Shown: in pieces, positions 9,222 to 21,559 of the stretch
Numbering within the stretch: the first letter of the stretch is position 1
Layout: every line of letters begins with the position of its first letter
Source of the DNA: Bog-473 sp963736525
Lineage (GTDB): Bacteria > Actinomycetota > Acidimicrobiia > Acidimicrobiales > RAAP-2
Assembly: GCA_963736525.1 (NCBI GenBank)
Contig: CAVTPF010000012.1
Coordinates: 62,001-126,000 of the forward strand
Direction of reading: 5' to 3'
DNA: 64,000 bases
Notes under the pieces: generated by a model
Database searches by the model: none
What the model saw: only the letters and a program-made list of their open reading frames with translations
What the model was told of the DNA's origin: nothing
Translations under genes and position numbers: made by a program

Positions 9222-9804
9222 CTCTGTGCGGTGGTGGCACGGTTTCCCGGGCGAGGGTGCGTGAATTCCGGGAACTGTAAGCACTACTGTTTAGAGTGTG
9301 TCGGGCATCGTGGCCGGGCCTTCGGGTCCGGTCACGGCGCGTCCAGGGCCCGTTCTGCTTCGGCGGGCCCGATTGTGCTTCGACGGTGCCGCGCCTTGGC
9401 CGCGGCGAAGCACCGGCACCGCGTTCGGCGACGCGCCGGTGCGTGTGCGCATGCGCATGGCATCCGCGCGGGATCGGCATCGCTGAGGTCGAGAATTTCT
9501 CAACGCGGACAATGGTCGAACAGTTCTGCATCAGCCGCACCCGTCTCAACGCGCGCTGCACGTAGACGCACCCCGCGTGTCACCTGAACATGTCGTGACG
9601 CGCGTGCCGCGGCCGCGTTTCCCGCGTGAGGGTGGAGCGAAACAGCGGTCCGCGTAACGCTCACACAACGTTTGCCGCCGAGCGCTTGAACCGTCACGGG
9701 CAGTCTCTTGAAGATGCTCTATGGGCGCGCGATCGAAACGGGTACGCGCTCGGGGGTCACGGACTCCGGACGGACGACCGAGTGACGACTGATTGGAGTG
9801 CGGT
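9222..9804. other. 583-base intergenic stretch without a supported gene
   Basis: Several short frames cross this stretch on both strands, but none keeps the high third-position GC of real genes here and none resembles a known protein. It is slightly less GC-rich than its surroundings near 9260-9300 and 9640-9740, consistent with promoter DNA for the downstream phosphoesterase. No convincing -35/-10 pair, terminator or RNA gene was found. Confidence 0.6.
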
Positions 9805-12072
9805 ATGAAGCTGTTCGGGAGCAGGCGGCGGGTCATCGTGACGGCGGCGGCCATGACGGCGGCCCTCGCCGGCGGACTGTCCATGACGTCCGCCGTCACC
9901 GCGGCACCACCCATCGGGCCCACGGGTCAGAGCGGGCAGACCGGCGCGGGACCGCTGGGTCAGGGCGGGCAGGGCGGTGACGCCATCGCCAGCAGCGGGT
10001 TGGCACCGGGCTCCATCAAGCACGTGTGGCTGATCATCCTGGAGAACAAGTCCTACGACGCCACCTTCACCGGGCTCAACCAGAACTCCTACCTGTGGAA
10101 GGACCTGCCGGCGCAGGGTGCCCTCCTGACCAACTACTACGGCACCGGCCACTCGAGCATGGACAACTACCTCTCCATGGTGTCGGGGCAGGCACCGTCG
10201 GAAGACGTGCAGGACGACTGCTCGACGACGGACAACTTGTTGAACCTCAATTCGGGTGTCGAGACCGCCGGCGGCTCGCTCAAGGCCAACGCCGACTACG
10301 GGCAGCTCCTCTCCAAGAGTGGCCCCAACGCACCGCTCGGGGACAACGGCTGCACGTTCCCGACCAACGTCCCGACCCTCTTCAACCAGCTCAACGCGGC
10401 CGGGAAGGCGTGGAAGGATTACGACCAGGACCTGGGTGGCGAGCAGAATTACCTGCAGGACCCCGATACCGCCTTCCAGTCCGAGACCGTTCCGGGCCGT
10501 GAGGATGCTGCCTGCGGCGGAGCGGGCACGTCGTCGAACAACGCCAATACCGACCCGCTCGACCTGGCCACGCCGCCGGGTGGTGAGATCACCAGCTACA
10601 CGGGCGCGCAGAGCGCGTCCTCGGGCGGCACCGACTACATCGACCAGTACGTGGCCAAGCACAACCCCGTCCCGTGGTTCGAGTCCCTCACCGGCCAGGT
10701 GAACAGCAGCGGCCCAGCGACGCCACCCCTCAACGAACCGGCCAACGGTGGGACCAACTGCGACTCCAACCACGTCGTCAACCTCGACGACCCGACCAAC
10801 GGTCTGGTGGCGGACCTCAAGAACAACACGGTGCCCGCCTTCAGCTGGATCACGCCCGACAACTGCAGCGACGCCCACGACGCCGTGTGCAAGGGCAACA
10901 ACCTCTCGGGCGCCTTCAACTCGAACGGCACGCCGAACTACGAGCTCGGAACGCCCTACGCCGACGATCCCCAGACCATCCCGCCGGTGAACCAGACGGG
11001 AGGGCTCTACGCCTCGGACCTGTTCCTCGAGTACTACATCCCCCTCATTGAGCAGTCGCAGGCGTTCCGGGACGGCGGCCTCATCGACATCACCTTCGAC
11101 GAGGGCTTCCCGCCGTTCACCTACAGCGGCAACAGCTTCAACAACGAGCCCACGTCGGGTCCGGGCCAGCCCGCCAACGCTCCGACCTTCGGCAAGCCTG
11201 GTACGACGGCACCGGGGGCGGACTCCATCTACGGCGCCTACGGGATTCAAAGCGACGCCGCCGGGGAGAACCTCTTCGGACGCAACGTCGCCTCCGAGCC
11301 CACCGGGCCCAACTCCACCCTGCAGACCGATGGCGCCGGCAACCAGCTCTACCCCGGGCCGGGCAACAACTCCAACATCGACCGGCCGCCGGCCTGCACC
11401 GCCATCAGCCCCTCGCCGACCCCCGCCAACTGCGTGCCCAGCATCGTGCGCGGCGGATCGGGCAGCTCGCCTGGGGCCCGCACGGACACGGTGTCCACGA
11501 CGTCGGGCTCGAACGTCATTCAGGACAACGCCATCGTGGCCGACGACACGGGACGCCTGGTCACCGGGGCGGGCATCCCGGCCGACTCCTTCGTGGGCGC
11601 CGTCACCGACACCGGACCGCAGTTCCCCACCTCCAGCTCGGGCTCGGCCACCACGGGCCAGTTCCAGCTGGTCGACCAGTCGGGCAATCCGGTCGACCTC
11701 TCGACGACGGGAACGCAGACGATCACCCTGAGCGCCGAGGGCGCGCCCGGATTCCTCACCAGCAGCGAGACGCCCGACCCGCTGTACGACGCCACCGACC
11801 CGACGTCGGGCGGCGGCGACACAGGGAGCGTGCTCATCAGCCCCTTCATCAAGCCGGGGACGGTGTCGAACGTCTACTACAACCACTACAGCTGGCTGGC
11901 CACCATGGAGGACGTCTTCAACGTGGACTCGGGCAGCGGCTGGACGCCGCTCTCACCGGGTGCCGGCACGGTCTCGGGTGGCCTCGACGGGCGCGGGCAC
12001 CTCGGCTACGCGGCGCAGCCGGGTCTGCGGCCCTTCGGGCCTGACGTGTTCACCAACCCGAGCGGCAGCTAG
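9805..12072 (+). CDS. Secreted phosphoesterase (phospholipase C/acid phosphatase family)
   Basis: This is an exported enzyme of the phosphoesterase family that includes bacterial phospholipases C and acid phosphatases. The start MKLFGSRRRVIV is followed by a hydrophobic run and an AAP cleavage region, a signal peptide of about 36 residues. The catalytic N-terminal block is KHVWLIILENKSYDATF, then NYYGTGHSSMDNYLSMVSGQ. LIDITFDEG and the C-terminal ISPFIKPG with YNHYSWLATMEDVF are also typical. Between these last two lies an extra stretch of about 230 residues with Gly/Ser/Thr-rich beta-type sequence, unusual for the family. ATG 9805 has GGAG upstream. Confidence 0.85.
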   Translation: MKLFGSRRRVIVTAAAMTAALAGGLSMTSAVTAAPPIGPTGQSGQTGAGPLGQGGQGGDAIASSGLAPGSIKHVWLIILENKSYDATFTGLNQNSYLWKDLPAQGALLTNYYGTGHSSMDNYLSMVSGQAPSEDVQDDCSTTDNLLNLNSGVETAGGSLKANADYGQLLSKSGPNAPLGDNGCTFPTNVPTLFNQLNAAGKAWKDYDQDLGGEQNYLQDPDTAFQSETVPGREDAACGGAGTSSNNANTDPLDLATPPGGEITSYTGAQSASSGGTDYIDQYVAKHNPVPWFESLTGQVNSSGPATPPLNEPANGGTNCDSNHVVNLDDPTNGLVADLKNNTVPAFSWITPDNCSDAHDAVCKGNNLSGAFNSNGTPNYELGTPYADDPQTIPPVNQTGGLYASDLFLEYYIPLIEQSQAFRDGGLIDITFDEGFPPFTYSGNSFNNEPTSGPGQPANAPTFGKPGTTAPGADSIYGAYGIQSDAAGENLFGRNVASEPTGPNSTLQTDGAGNQLYPGPGNNSNIDRPPACTAISPSPTPANCVPSIVRGGSGSSPGARTDTVSTTSGSNVIQDNAIVADDTGRLVTGAGIPADSFVGAVTDTGPQFPTSSSGSATTGQFQLVDQSGNPVDLSTTGTQTITLSAEGAPGFLTSSETPDPLYDATDPTSGGGDTGSVLISPFIKPGTVSNVYYNHYSWLATMEDVFNVDSGSGWTPLSPGAGTVSGGLDGRGHLGYAAQPGLRPFGPDVFTNPSGS

Positions 12073-12100
12073 CGGTCGGTCCCGGTCGGAGCGCTTCGGC

Positions 12101-12700
12101 GTGCGACGCGTCATCCTGGCGTTCTGCGGCGCGGCCGCGGTGGCCTCGGTCGTGGTGTGCGGACCCGGGGCCGGCGCCGGGGCCGGCGCCGCCACCGCGA
12201 CCCAAGGGCACGACCAGGGCAAGGGTCACGGTCTCGTCGGCTACCCGTCGTTCCTCCCCAGGCGGACGTTGCACTTCGACAGCGAGGCGGTGCTGGTCGG
12301 CACGGTCTCCCGCCCCGCCCTCACCAACCAGGGTGACCCCGTAAAGGTCGTCACGCCGCACTGGTCGGTCGTCGCCGTGGTCAGCGGGCCCGAGGTGCCG
12401 GGCGAGGGGCTGCCCTATCAGGCGCCGACGACCACGTGCACCTGGACGGTGACGCTCTCGCAGGCGACGGGCACCGTTCCCGTCTCGGCGGCGGACTTCG
12501 ACAGTATCGACGATGCGGCACAGGCCTTCGAGCCGGCGCTGGTGCCGGGCCAGGCGGATCCTCCGGCCACGGTCGGACCGGGCCAGACGGTGACCTTCGA
12601 GCTGCGGGTGGCCGAGCCCGTGGGTGAGGGACTCATGCGCTGGGCGCCCGACGGCCGCCAGGTCGTCGCCAAGTGGGACTTCGTGGTCGAGAACGACTGA
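12101..12700 (+). CDS. Secreted protein of unknown function
   Basis: This is a 199-residue exported protein beginning RRVILAFCGAAAVASVVVCG, a signal peptide followed by an alanine/glycine-rich linker. The mature part is mostly beta-type sequence with TVTLSQATGTVPVSAADF and TVTFELRVAEP, suggesting an immunoglobulin-like or cupredoxin-like fold, but I cannot name a family. GTG 12101 is chosen because it places the hydrophobic signal at the N-terminus. It follows the phosphoesterase by 28 bases and may be co-transcribed with it. Confidence 0.65.
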   Translation: MRRVILAFCGAAAVASVVVCGPGAGAGAGAATATQGHDQGKGHGLVGYPSFLPRRTLHFDSEAVLVGTVSRPALTNQGDPVKVVTPHWSVVAVVSGPEVPGEGLPYQAPTTTCTWTVTLSQATGTVPVSAADFDSIDDAAQAFEPALVPGQADPPATVGPGQTVTFELRVAEPVGEGLMRWAPDGRQVVAKWDFVVEND

Positions 12701-12732
12701 TGGCGATCCGGGGCCGACCCGGTGCGGCGGGG

Positions 12733-13575
12733 TCAGGCGAATGCGTGGACGACGGCGCGGTAGTTCTGGCTCGGCGCCGACGGCTTCGGCGCCGGGAGAG
12801 CGCCGAGGCGGCGGGCCAACTGCAGCCGCAGTCCCGGGGGCGACTCCGGCGGGGGTGGCGGGGGCCCGACGATGGTCTTGACCGTGGAGAAGCCGGCGGC
12901 GCGGCACAAGTTGTGCAGCGCCTCGATGGTGGGGACGTACCAGTTCCCGAAGTCGGTCCGCAGGGAACTGCCGGCGTGGAACTGCAGCAGCACCTCGTTG
13001 TCGAGGCCGTGGAGGTGTACCGCCTCGGTCTCTATGACGGCCACCTCCTTGGTGACCGTGCGCAGGCGCTCGAGACAGGTCAGCGGCTCCTTCATGTGGT
13101 ACAGGACGCCGAGATAGAGCACCACGTCGAACGACCCCAGCTCGTCGAGGTCGACGGTCTGGAAGTCGGCCACCACCGGCTCGACCTTGGACCCGAGCGC
13201 GGCCGACGCGAACTCGAAGCCCCGCCGACCGGGGAGGTCCGGCCGCCAGAAATCCGTCTCGTCGCGCGACTGGTCGGGCAGCGTCCCGTTCCGGATGCAT
13301 TCCTCCCAGTACGCCCCGCGGGCCACGAAGTCGACCCCCCAGGCGTAGTGGTCGAGTGCCACGACGCGGCTGGCGCCAGCCTGTTCGGCCAGGAAGGAGA
13401 ATTTCCCGTCCCAGGCACCGATGTCGAGCACGCTGCGCCCGGCGACGTCGGGGATCACGCCGGCGGACGTCTCCTGGACGCTGATCCCCTTGGTGACGAC
13501 GCCGTTGCCGAGATCGATGGTGTGGTACCACCCGAACGCGTCGGCCTGGGCCTGTAACTCCGCCGGAGACGTCAT
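12733..13575 (-). CDS. SAM-dependent methyltransferase (DUF1698/CmoB-like)
   Basis: This class I methyltransferase has 280 residues. Motif I is SVLDIGAWDGKFSFLAEQAGA, followed by an acidic VVALDHYAWG that holds the SAM-ribose contact. The N-terminal WYHTIDLGNGVVTKG and the DVVLYLGVLYHMKEPL segment resemble the DUF1698/CmoB tRNA-wobble-uridine group. Many family members without a tRNA role are encoded beside glycosyl or lipid genes, so the substrate is open. The C-terminal 40 residues are proline-rich and look disordered. It converges with the preceding secreted-protein gene. Confidence 0.8.
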   Translation of the reverse strand: MTSPAELQAQADAFGWYHTIDLGNGVVTKGISVQETSAGVIPDVAGRSVLDIGAWDGKFSFLAEQAGASRVVALDHYAWGVDFVARGAYWEECIRNGTLPDQSRDETDFWRPDLPGRRGFEFASAALGSKVEPVVADFQTVDLDELGSFDVVLYLGVLYHMKEPLTCLERLRTVTKEVAVIETEAVHLHGLDNEVLLQFHAGSSLRTDFGNWYVPTIEALHNLCRAAGFSTVKTIVGPPPPPPESPPGLRLQLARRLGALPAPKPSAPSQNYRAVVHAFA

Positions 13576-13671
13576 GGGGCGAGAGCGTAGCGAGGCCGCG
13601 GGGAGGGCAACATCGCTCGGCGCCCCCTGTGCCCCGAAGGCGCCGGGGCGGGCCCCCGGTAGCGTGAGGCG

Positions 13672-14436
13672 ATGTCCCGACCCGTCCCTCCCCAGGTGAT
13701 CCCGCGCCCGGCCACCTGGCGTCCGGGCGGACCGTCACCCTGGTCCGCGCTCCCGCCGGCGCAGCGGACCGGGATCGGCATCGACCGCGTGCTCGACGCG
13801 CTGGACGAGCTGGGCCAGCGGGGTTCGGTGCCCGAGGGCATCGGCACGGACCGGGTCCTCGGACCGGCCATCCTGGTGAACGAGACGAACCTCCAGCCCG
13901 TGCGGCACGTCAATGCCGGCGTCCTGGCCGCGCTCTTCGAGGAGGACGGGGAGGCCCGCCTGATCCTGACCCGCCGCGCCTCGGGCCTGCGGACGCACCG
14001 GGGTGAGGTCAGCTTCCCGGGGGGCCGCCTCGACCAAGGCGAGAGCCCCGCGGCGGCGGCGCTGCGCGAGGCCCACGAGGAGGTCGCGCTCGACCCGGAT
14101 CTCGTGACCCTTGTCGGGTGGATCCATCCCGTCCTGACCATGGTCTCCGCCTCGCTGATCATGCCTGTCCTCGCCACCGTGCCGGCGCGCCCACACCTGG
14201 TGCCGAGCCCCCACGAAGTGGAGCGGGTCTTCGACGTCTCGCTGGGCGAATTGGCGGATCCCGCCATCTTCCACGAGGAGCGGTGGAGCATTCCGGGGCG
14301 CGCCGTACCCGGGAGTGACGACGGCTCCTTCGCCGTCTGGTTCTTCGAGGTGTCGGGCGAGATGATCTGGGGCGCCACGGCGCGCATGATCCATGAGCTG
14401 CTGAGCATCGTGCTGGCCGGGCAGAACGGGTTCTGA
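13672..14436 (+). CDS. NUDIX hydrolase, CoA-pyrophosphatase type
   Basis: This 254-residue protein has a complete NUDIX box, GGRLDQGESPAAAALREAHEEV, around residues 120-142. The preceding LTRRASGLRTHRGEVSFPGG is the UPF0035 signature marking the CoA/acyl-CoA diphosphatase branch (NudL-like). Such enzymes cleave CoA and oxidised CoA derivatives into phosphopantetheine and ADP. The N-terminal 60 residues are a proline-rich extension. The gene diverges from the minus-strand methyltransferase, with about 96 bases between starts. Confidence 0.88.
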   Translation: MSRPVPPQVIPRPATWRPGGPSPWSALPPAQRTGIGIDRVLDALDELGQRGSVPEGIGTDRVLGPAILVNETNLQPVRHVNAGVLAALFEEDGEARLILTRRASGLRTHRGEVSFPGGRLDQGESPAAAALREAHEEVALDPDLVTLVGWIHPVLTMVSASLIMPVLATVPARPHLVPSPHEVERVFDVSLGELADPAIFHEERWSIPGRAVPGSDDGSFAVWFFEVSGEMIWGATARMIHELLSIVLAGQNGF

Positions 14437-14487
14437 GCCGGGTCGCGCCGCGGGCGACTGACCGAGTCGGCGCCCGGGATCCCGCCG

Positions 14488-15186
14488 TTACGGGCCGAAG
14501 CTGATCCCGAGCTCGCCGAGTGGGCCGAAGGCGACGTGGATCTCGTCGCCGGGTTCCACGTCGACGGGCGCGACGAGCGAACCGGCGATGATGCGGTGGC
14601 CGGGCTCGAGTGCGGCGCCGTGGGCGGCGAGGAACCCGCGCACGAACGCGACGGTGACGGCGGGATCCTCGCTCAACGCGCCCTCCGCCACGGCATGGCC
14701 GTTCTTCGCCAGCACCACGCGGGTGGCCCACGGGTCGACACCGGGTACCTCGTCGCCGAAGACGACACCGCGCTGGCAGATGTTGCCTGCGAGCACCGGC
14801 TCGATGCCGCCGGGTGGGAGGTCCAGGTCGACGAGCTCGAGTGCCGGGGCCAGCCCGGCCACCGCCCCGTCCGGGCCCACCCGCACGGCCACTTCGACCT
14901 CCACGGCCGGCGCGCTCCATCCGGCCAGGGACACGGTGGCGCCCTCGGGGGTCACCCCGGTGTCGACCAGGTAGCCGACGACGGGGTCGGTCAGCCCGAA
15001 GTGCTGTTGGATGGCGGGCGTGTTGAAGCCGATCTTCCAGCCCACTTGCCGGGCGCCGGCCGACAGCTCGGCGTCGCGGTGGGCCAGCTGGGCGCGCATG
15101 CCCCTGGCGATGGCGGCGGCCGTGGCGGTGCGGTCGGGGGGTGCGGCGGTGCGGGCAGCGGGTGCGGCGGGTTCTTGGTCGGGCAT
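14488..15186 (-). CDS. 2-keto-4-pentenoate hydratase family protein
   Basis: This 232-residue protein resembles 2-keto-4-pentenoate and 2-oxohepta-3-ene-1,7-dioate hydratases (MhpD/HpaH), which hydrate meta-cleavage products of aromatic catabolism on a FAH-type fold. Seen are GWKIGFNTPAIQQHFGL near residue 48, a PAVEVEVAVRV segment with metal-binding glutamates and a C-terminal GDEIHVAFGPLGELGI. The ATG at 15186 is chosen over a longer frame that runs into the divergent guaB3 leader. No other aromatic-degradation gene is nearby, so the substrate is unclear. Confidence 0.8.
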   Translation of the reverse strand: MPDQEPAAPAARTAAPPDRTATAAAIARGMRAQLAHRDAELSAGARQVGWKIGFNTPAIQQHFGLTDPVVGYLVDTGVTPEGATVSLAGWSAPAVEVEVAVRVGPDGAVAGLAPALELVDLDLPPGGIEPVLAGNICQRGVVFGDEVPGVDPWATRVVLAKNGHAVAEGALSEDPAVTVAFVRGFLAAHGAALEPGHRIIAGSLVAPVDVEPGDEIHVAFGPLGELGISFGP

Positions 15187-15457
15187 GCCCGGAGTCTCGC
15201 GCCCGCAGGATCGGCGCCCAACAGGCCGCTCGGCGGGTTGGTGACCTGCGGCTCGCCGTCTCCGCCGAAATTCCTGGTGCCCTCGCTGCAGCCGGTCTCC
15301 CCCCCTCGTTTGGGGCCCGGGAGGAGCCTGGAGCGAGGCACCCACGGAGTAGGATGGAGGATCGTCGGCGTGTCGGCCCGGCGTTCGCAGTGAGTCGCAG
15401 CGTGCCGGTGTGGTCCGAGAGCCGTACCGGCCCCACGAATGCCGGAGGGCGAGCAAA

Positions 15458-16621
15458 TTGGCTGAGATCGAGATCGGCATCTTCAAGTCGGGGCGCAGGG
15501 CCTACGGGTTCGACGACATCGCGATCGTCCCGAGCCGGCGGACCCGGGACCCCGAGGACGTCGACATCTCCTGGGAGATCGACGCCTACCGCTTCGACTT
15601 GCCCCTGCTCGGCGCCGCCATGGACGGGGTGATGAGCCCGACCACCGCCATCGAGCTGGGCAAGCTCGGCGGCCTGGGGGTCCTCAACCTCGAAGGACTG
15701 TGGACCCGCTACGAGGACCCGACCCCGCTCTTCGACGAGATCCGCGAGCTCGACGACGACAAGGCCACAGCCCGCATGCAGCAGATGTACCAGGAGCCGA
15801 TCCTCCCCGAGCTGGTGACCGCCCGCATCCGCCAGATGAAGGAGGCCGGCATCACGACGGCGGCCTCCGTGACGCCCCAGCGCACCGAGTCCCTGGCGCC
15901 GGCCATCCTGGCCGCGGAGCTCGACCTGCTGGTGATCCAGGGGACGGTGGTCTCGGCCGAACACGTCTCCAAGACCGTCGAGCCCCTCAACCTCAAGCGC
16001 TTCATCCGCGAGTTCGACATCCCGGTCATCGTGGGCGGCTGCGCCTCGTACCAGGCCGGCCTGCATCTCATGCGCACCGGCGCCGTGGGAGTCCTGGTGG
16101 GCGTCGGCCCGGGCAACGCGTGCACCACCCGCGGCGTCCTCGGTCTGGGCGTGCCCCAGGCGACGGCCATTGCCGACGTGGCGGGGGCCCGCATGCGTCA
16201 CCTCGACGAGACCGGTGTCTACGTCCACGTCATCGCCGACGGCGGCATGTCCAAGGGCGGCGACATCGCCAAGGCCATCGCCTGCGGCGCCGACGCGGTC
16301 ATGCTCGGCTCGCCGCTGTCGTCCGCGGTCGAAGCCCCGGCGCGGGGCTTCCACTGGGGCATGGCCACCTTCCACCCGACGCTGCCGCGGGGCGCCCGGG
16401 TGCGCACGTCGGTGCGGGGCAGCCTGCGCGAGATCCTCCTCGGCCCCGCTCACGAGAACGACGGCCGCATGAACCTCTTCGGCGCGCTGCGCACCGCCAT
16501 GGCCACCTGCGGCTACGAGACGGTCAAGGAATTCCAGAAGGCCGAGGTCATGGTCGCCCCGTCGCTGCAGACCGAGGGGAAGTTCTTCCAGCGGTCCCAG
16601 GGCGTGGGCATGGGCCATTGA
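15458..16621 (+). CDS. guaB3: GuaB3 family IMP dehydrogenase-related protein
   Basis: This 387-residue TIM-barrel protein belongs to the IMP dehydrogenase/GMP reductase superfamily, GuaB3 branch, widespread in actinobacteria and cyanobacteria. The catalytic-cysteine loop reads GVGPGNACTTRGVLGLGVPQATA and the phosphate loop VIADGGMSKGGDIAKAIACGADAVMLGSPL. It has no CBS domains. The start appears to be TTG 15458 with GGAGGG eight bases upstream; a GTG at 15410 would add 16 residues that look non-coding. The next gene is guaA, so a role in guanine nucleotide synthesis is likely. Confidence 0.93.
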   Translation: MAEIEIGIFKSGRRAYGFDDIAIVPSRRTRDPEDVDISWEIDAYRFDLPLLGAAMDGVMSPTTAIELGKLGGLGVLNLEGLWTRYEDPTPLFDEIRELDDDKATARMQQMYQEPILPELVTARIRQMKEAGITTAASVTPQRTESLAPAILAAELDLLVIQGTVVSAEHVSKTVEPLNLKRFIREFDIPVIVGGCASYQAGLHLMRTGAVGVLVGVGPGNACTTRGVLGLGVPQATAIADVAGARMRHLDETGVYVHVIADGGMSKGGDIAKAIACGADAVMLGSPLSSAVEAPARGFHWGMATFHPTLPRGARVRTSVRGSLREILLGPAHENDGRMNLFGALRTAMATCGYETVKEFQKAEVMVAPSLQTEGKFFQRSQGVGMGH

Positions 16622-16646
16622 GCGCCGCCGCGGTGCGCGCGTCTCG

Positions 16647-18211
16647 GTGACCGACACCGTCCTCGTCGTCGACTTCGGGGCCCAGTACGCCCGCCTGATC
16701 GCACGCCGGGTCCGCGAGGCCCACGTCTATTCCGAGATCGTCCCGGCCACCATCACGGTCGACGAGCTACGGGCGCGTGCGCCGAAGGGGATCATCCTCA
16801 GCGGCGGCCCGAAGTCGGTCTACGAGTCTCCGGCACCCAGCATCGACCCCGCGGTCTACGACCTCGGGGTCCCCATCCTGGGCCTGTGCTACGGCGCGCA
16901 GCTCATGGCGCTGCAGCTCGGCGGCACGGTGTCGCGTACGGGTCAGGGGGAGTACGGGCGCACCGAACTGTCGCTCACGGCGACGTCGCCGCTGTGTCCC
17001 GACTGGCCCGCTCGGTCGAGCGTCTGGATGAGCCACGGCGACGCCATCACGGCCGTGCCCGCCGGCTTCGTCGCCACGGCCAGCAGCCCGGGCGCACCGG
17101 TTGCGGCGCTGCACGACCCCGAGCGGCGGCTGTTCGGCCTGCAGTTCCACCCCGAGGTGGTGCACACCGAGCGGGGCAGCGAGGTCTTCGACCACTTCCT
17201 CATCGACGTGTGCGGGTGCCTGCCGGGCTGGACGCACGTGTCGATCATCGAGCAGCAGGTGGCGGCCGTGCGGGCCCAGGTGGGTACCGACCGGGTGCTG
17301 TGCGCGCTGAGCGGAGGGGTGGACTCGGCCGTGGCGGCCGCACTGGTCCACAAGGCAGTGGGCGACCAGCTCACCTGCGTCTTCGTCGACACGGGCCTGA
17401 TGCGCTCGGGCGAGGCCGACCAGGTCGAGGACACCTTCCGGCGCCAGTTCAAGGTCGACCTCGTGCACGTGAAGGCGGCCGACCGCTATTTCGCCGCGCT
17501 GGCCGGGGTCACCGACCCCGAACGCAAGCGCAAGATCATCGGGGAGCTGTTCATCCGGATCTTCGAGGAGGTGGCGCGGGACCTCGGTGCGGGCGAGGTG
17601 CCCGGAGCCGGCGCTGGTGAGGGGGAGGGGCCGCGTTTCCTCGTCCAGGGGACGCTGTACCCCGACGTCATCGAGTCCGGGAGCGACACCGCGGCGAACA
17701 TCAAGTCGCACCACAACGTCGGCGGGCTGCCCGACGACCTCGCCTTCGAGCTGGTGGAGCCGTTGCGGCTGCTCTTCAAGGACGAGGTCCGCGCGGTCGG
17801 GGAGGAGCTCGGTCTGCCCCACGAGATCGTGTGGCGCCAACCCTTCCCCGGCCCGGGCCTCGGCGTGCGCATCATCGGCGAGGTCACTCCGGAGCGAGCG
17901 GAGATCCTGCGCAATGCCGATGCCGTCGTGGTCGAGGAGATCCGCCGGGCCGGCCTCTACCGCGAGCTGTGGCAGAGCTTCGCCGTGCTGCCGGCCGTCC
18001 GCACCGTCGGCGTCATGGGCGACAGCCGCACCTACGCCTATCCCATCGTGATCCGGGCGGTCACCAGTGACGACGCCATGACGGCGGACTGGGCCAGGCT
18101 GCCCTACGACCTGGTCGAGCGCATCGCCTCCCGCATCATCAACGAGGTGGAGGGCGTCAACCGGGTGGCGCTCGACGTTACGTCGAAGCCACCCGGGACC
18201 ATCGAGTGGGA

Positions 18212-18215
<4 letters not shown>
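16647..18215 (+). CDS. guaA: GMP synthase (glutamine-hydrolysing)
   Basis: GuaA converts XMP to GMP using glutamine and ATP. The 522-residue protein has the class-I amidotransferase domain first, with nucleophile Cys in GLCYGAQLMALQLGG and His in LQFHPEVVHTERG. The ATP-pyrophosphatase P-loop LSGGVDSAVAAALVHK follows near residue 220, then the C-terminal dimerisation domain ending PPGTIEWE. A short extra loop rich in Gly/Glu (AGAGEGEGPRF) interrupts the PPase domain before LVQGTLYPDVIESG. The GTG start is 25 bases after guaB3, indicating an operon. Confidence 0.97.
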
Positions 18216-20758
<2,543 letters not shown>

Positions 20759-20910
20759 GGGCGGCCTTCGAGCGCCGGCGACATTTCTCAAAACGATCAA
20801 CGTCTCCGTTTATGGTTTTCAGAGGTATCGCCGGCCGGCGCTGTTTCGGTGGTCCAGCGCTGGTTCGGAGGTGTCGCCGGCCGGCGCTGCCATCGGTCTC
20901 TTCGGTTCTT

Positions 20911-21420
20911 ATGCTGGCGGGGGAACAGGTCCGATGGCAGGAACGGGTTGCCGAGACGATGGCCCCTTCGAGTTCAGCAACTCCAATTGAACGGCGACCG
21001 GCGGACTTCGTCAGCCGCATCAAGGCGCTGCTGGTCACCGCACTCCTCGTCGTGGCGACGTTGGGAGTCGGCTGGCTGGTCTGGAGCGTTCTCGAGTGGC
21101 GCCAGGGCAGCACCGCGAGCTTCCGGTTGACGGGGCTGCGCGTCGTCAGGCGCTCCACCGGGCGCCGGATCGGGTTGACTCGATCCGTCGTGCGCAACGC
21201 CGTGTGTTGCACGGTGCTCTTGGTGCCGACCATCGTCGCCTGCTGCCTGATCGCGTTCGCCTTCGTCATGGGCGCGTCTCCCCCCGACCGGTTGCTGCGC
21301 AAGCCCCGTGCCGCTCCCTGGGACCTCCTCACCGATACCGAGGTCGTCTTCGAACGACCGCTGTTGCGGCGAGACCCGGACTGGGTCGCCGAGATCGCGG
21401 GAAACGGGAAGGCTCGGTGA
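20911..21420 (+). CDS. RDD-like membrane protein
   Basis: This is a small inner-membrane protein whose C-terminal part resembles the RDD family. After the TM helix around IKALLVTALLVVATLGVGWLVW comes WRQGSTASFRLTGLRVVRRSTG, a conserved arginine region (LTRSVVRNAV), a second hydrophobic segment (LLVPTIVACCLIAFAFVMG) and WDLLTDTEVVF, matching the typical end of RDD domains. The acidic residues usual in helix 1 are missing. The start is uncertain: ATG 20812, 20911 or 20959 are all possible, none with a good ribosome-binding site. Its function is unknown. Confidence 0.6.
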   Translation: MLAGEQVRWQERVAETMAPSSSATPIERRPADFVSRIKALLVTALLVVATLGVGWLVWSVLEWRQGSTASFRLTGLRVVRRSTGRRIGLTRSVVRNAVCCTVLLVPTIVACCLIAFAFVMGASPPDRLLRKPRAAPWDLLTDTEVVFERPLLRRDPDWVAEIAGNGKAR

Positions 21421-21559
21421 GCCGTCGTTCCAGCCGCCACCGGCCCCGGCCAGCCGCCCCCCGCACGGTCAGGCCCCACTCGCCCGGCTCCGAGCTTCGG
21501 CAAGAACGGCCCCGGCGATCTGGCGCCCGGCACCAGGGCCTCCCTATCCTGGGAGCCGC

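Noticed and set aside
9275..9302. Possible second CIRCE element downstream of groEL (AGCACT ... GAGTGT)
   Set aside because: The half-sites are imperfect and the spacing is two bases too short, and it lies downstream of groEL rather than before a chaperone gene.
9757..11886. A 709-residue minus-strand frame opposite the phosphoesterase
   Set aside because: Its residue composition is Val/Arg/Gly-rich without motifs, whereas the plus strand has a signal peptide and phosphoesterase motifs.
12050..13738. Long minus-strand frame covering the methyltransferase locus
   Set aside because: The methyltransferase itself is on the minus strand in another frame with clear SAM motifs; this frame is only a shadow.
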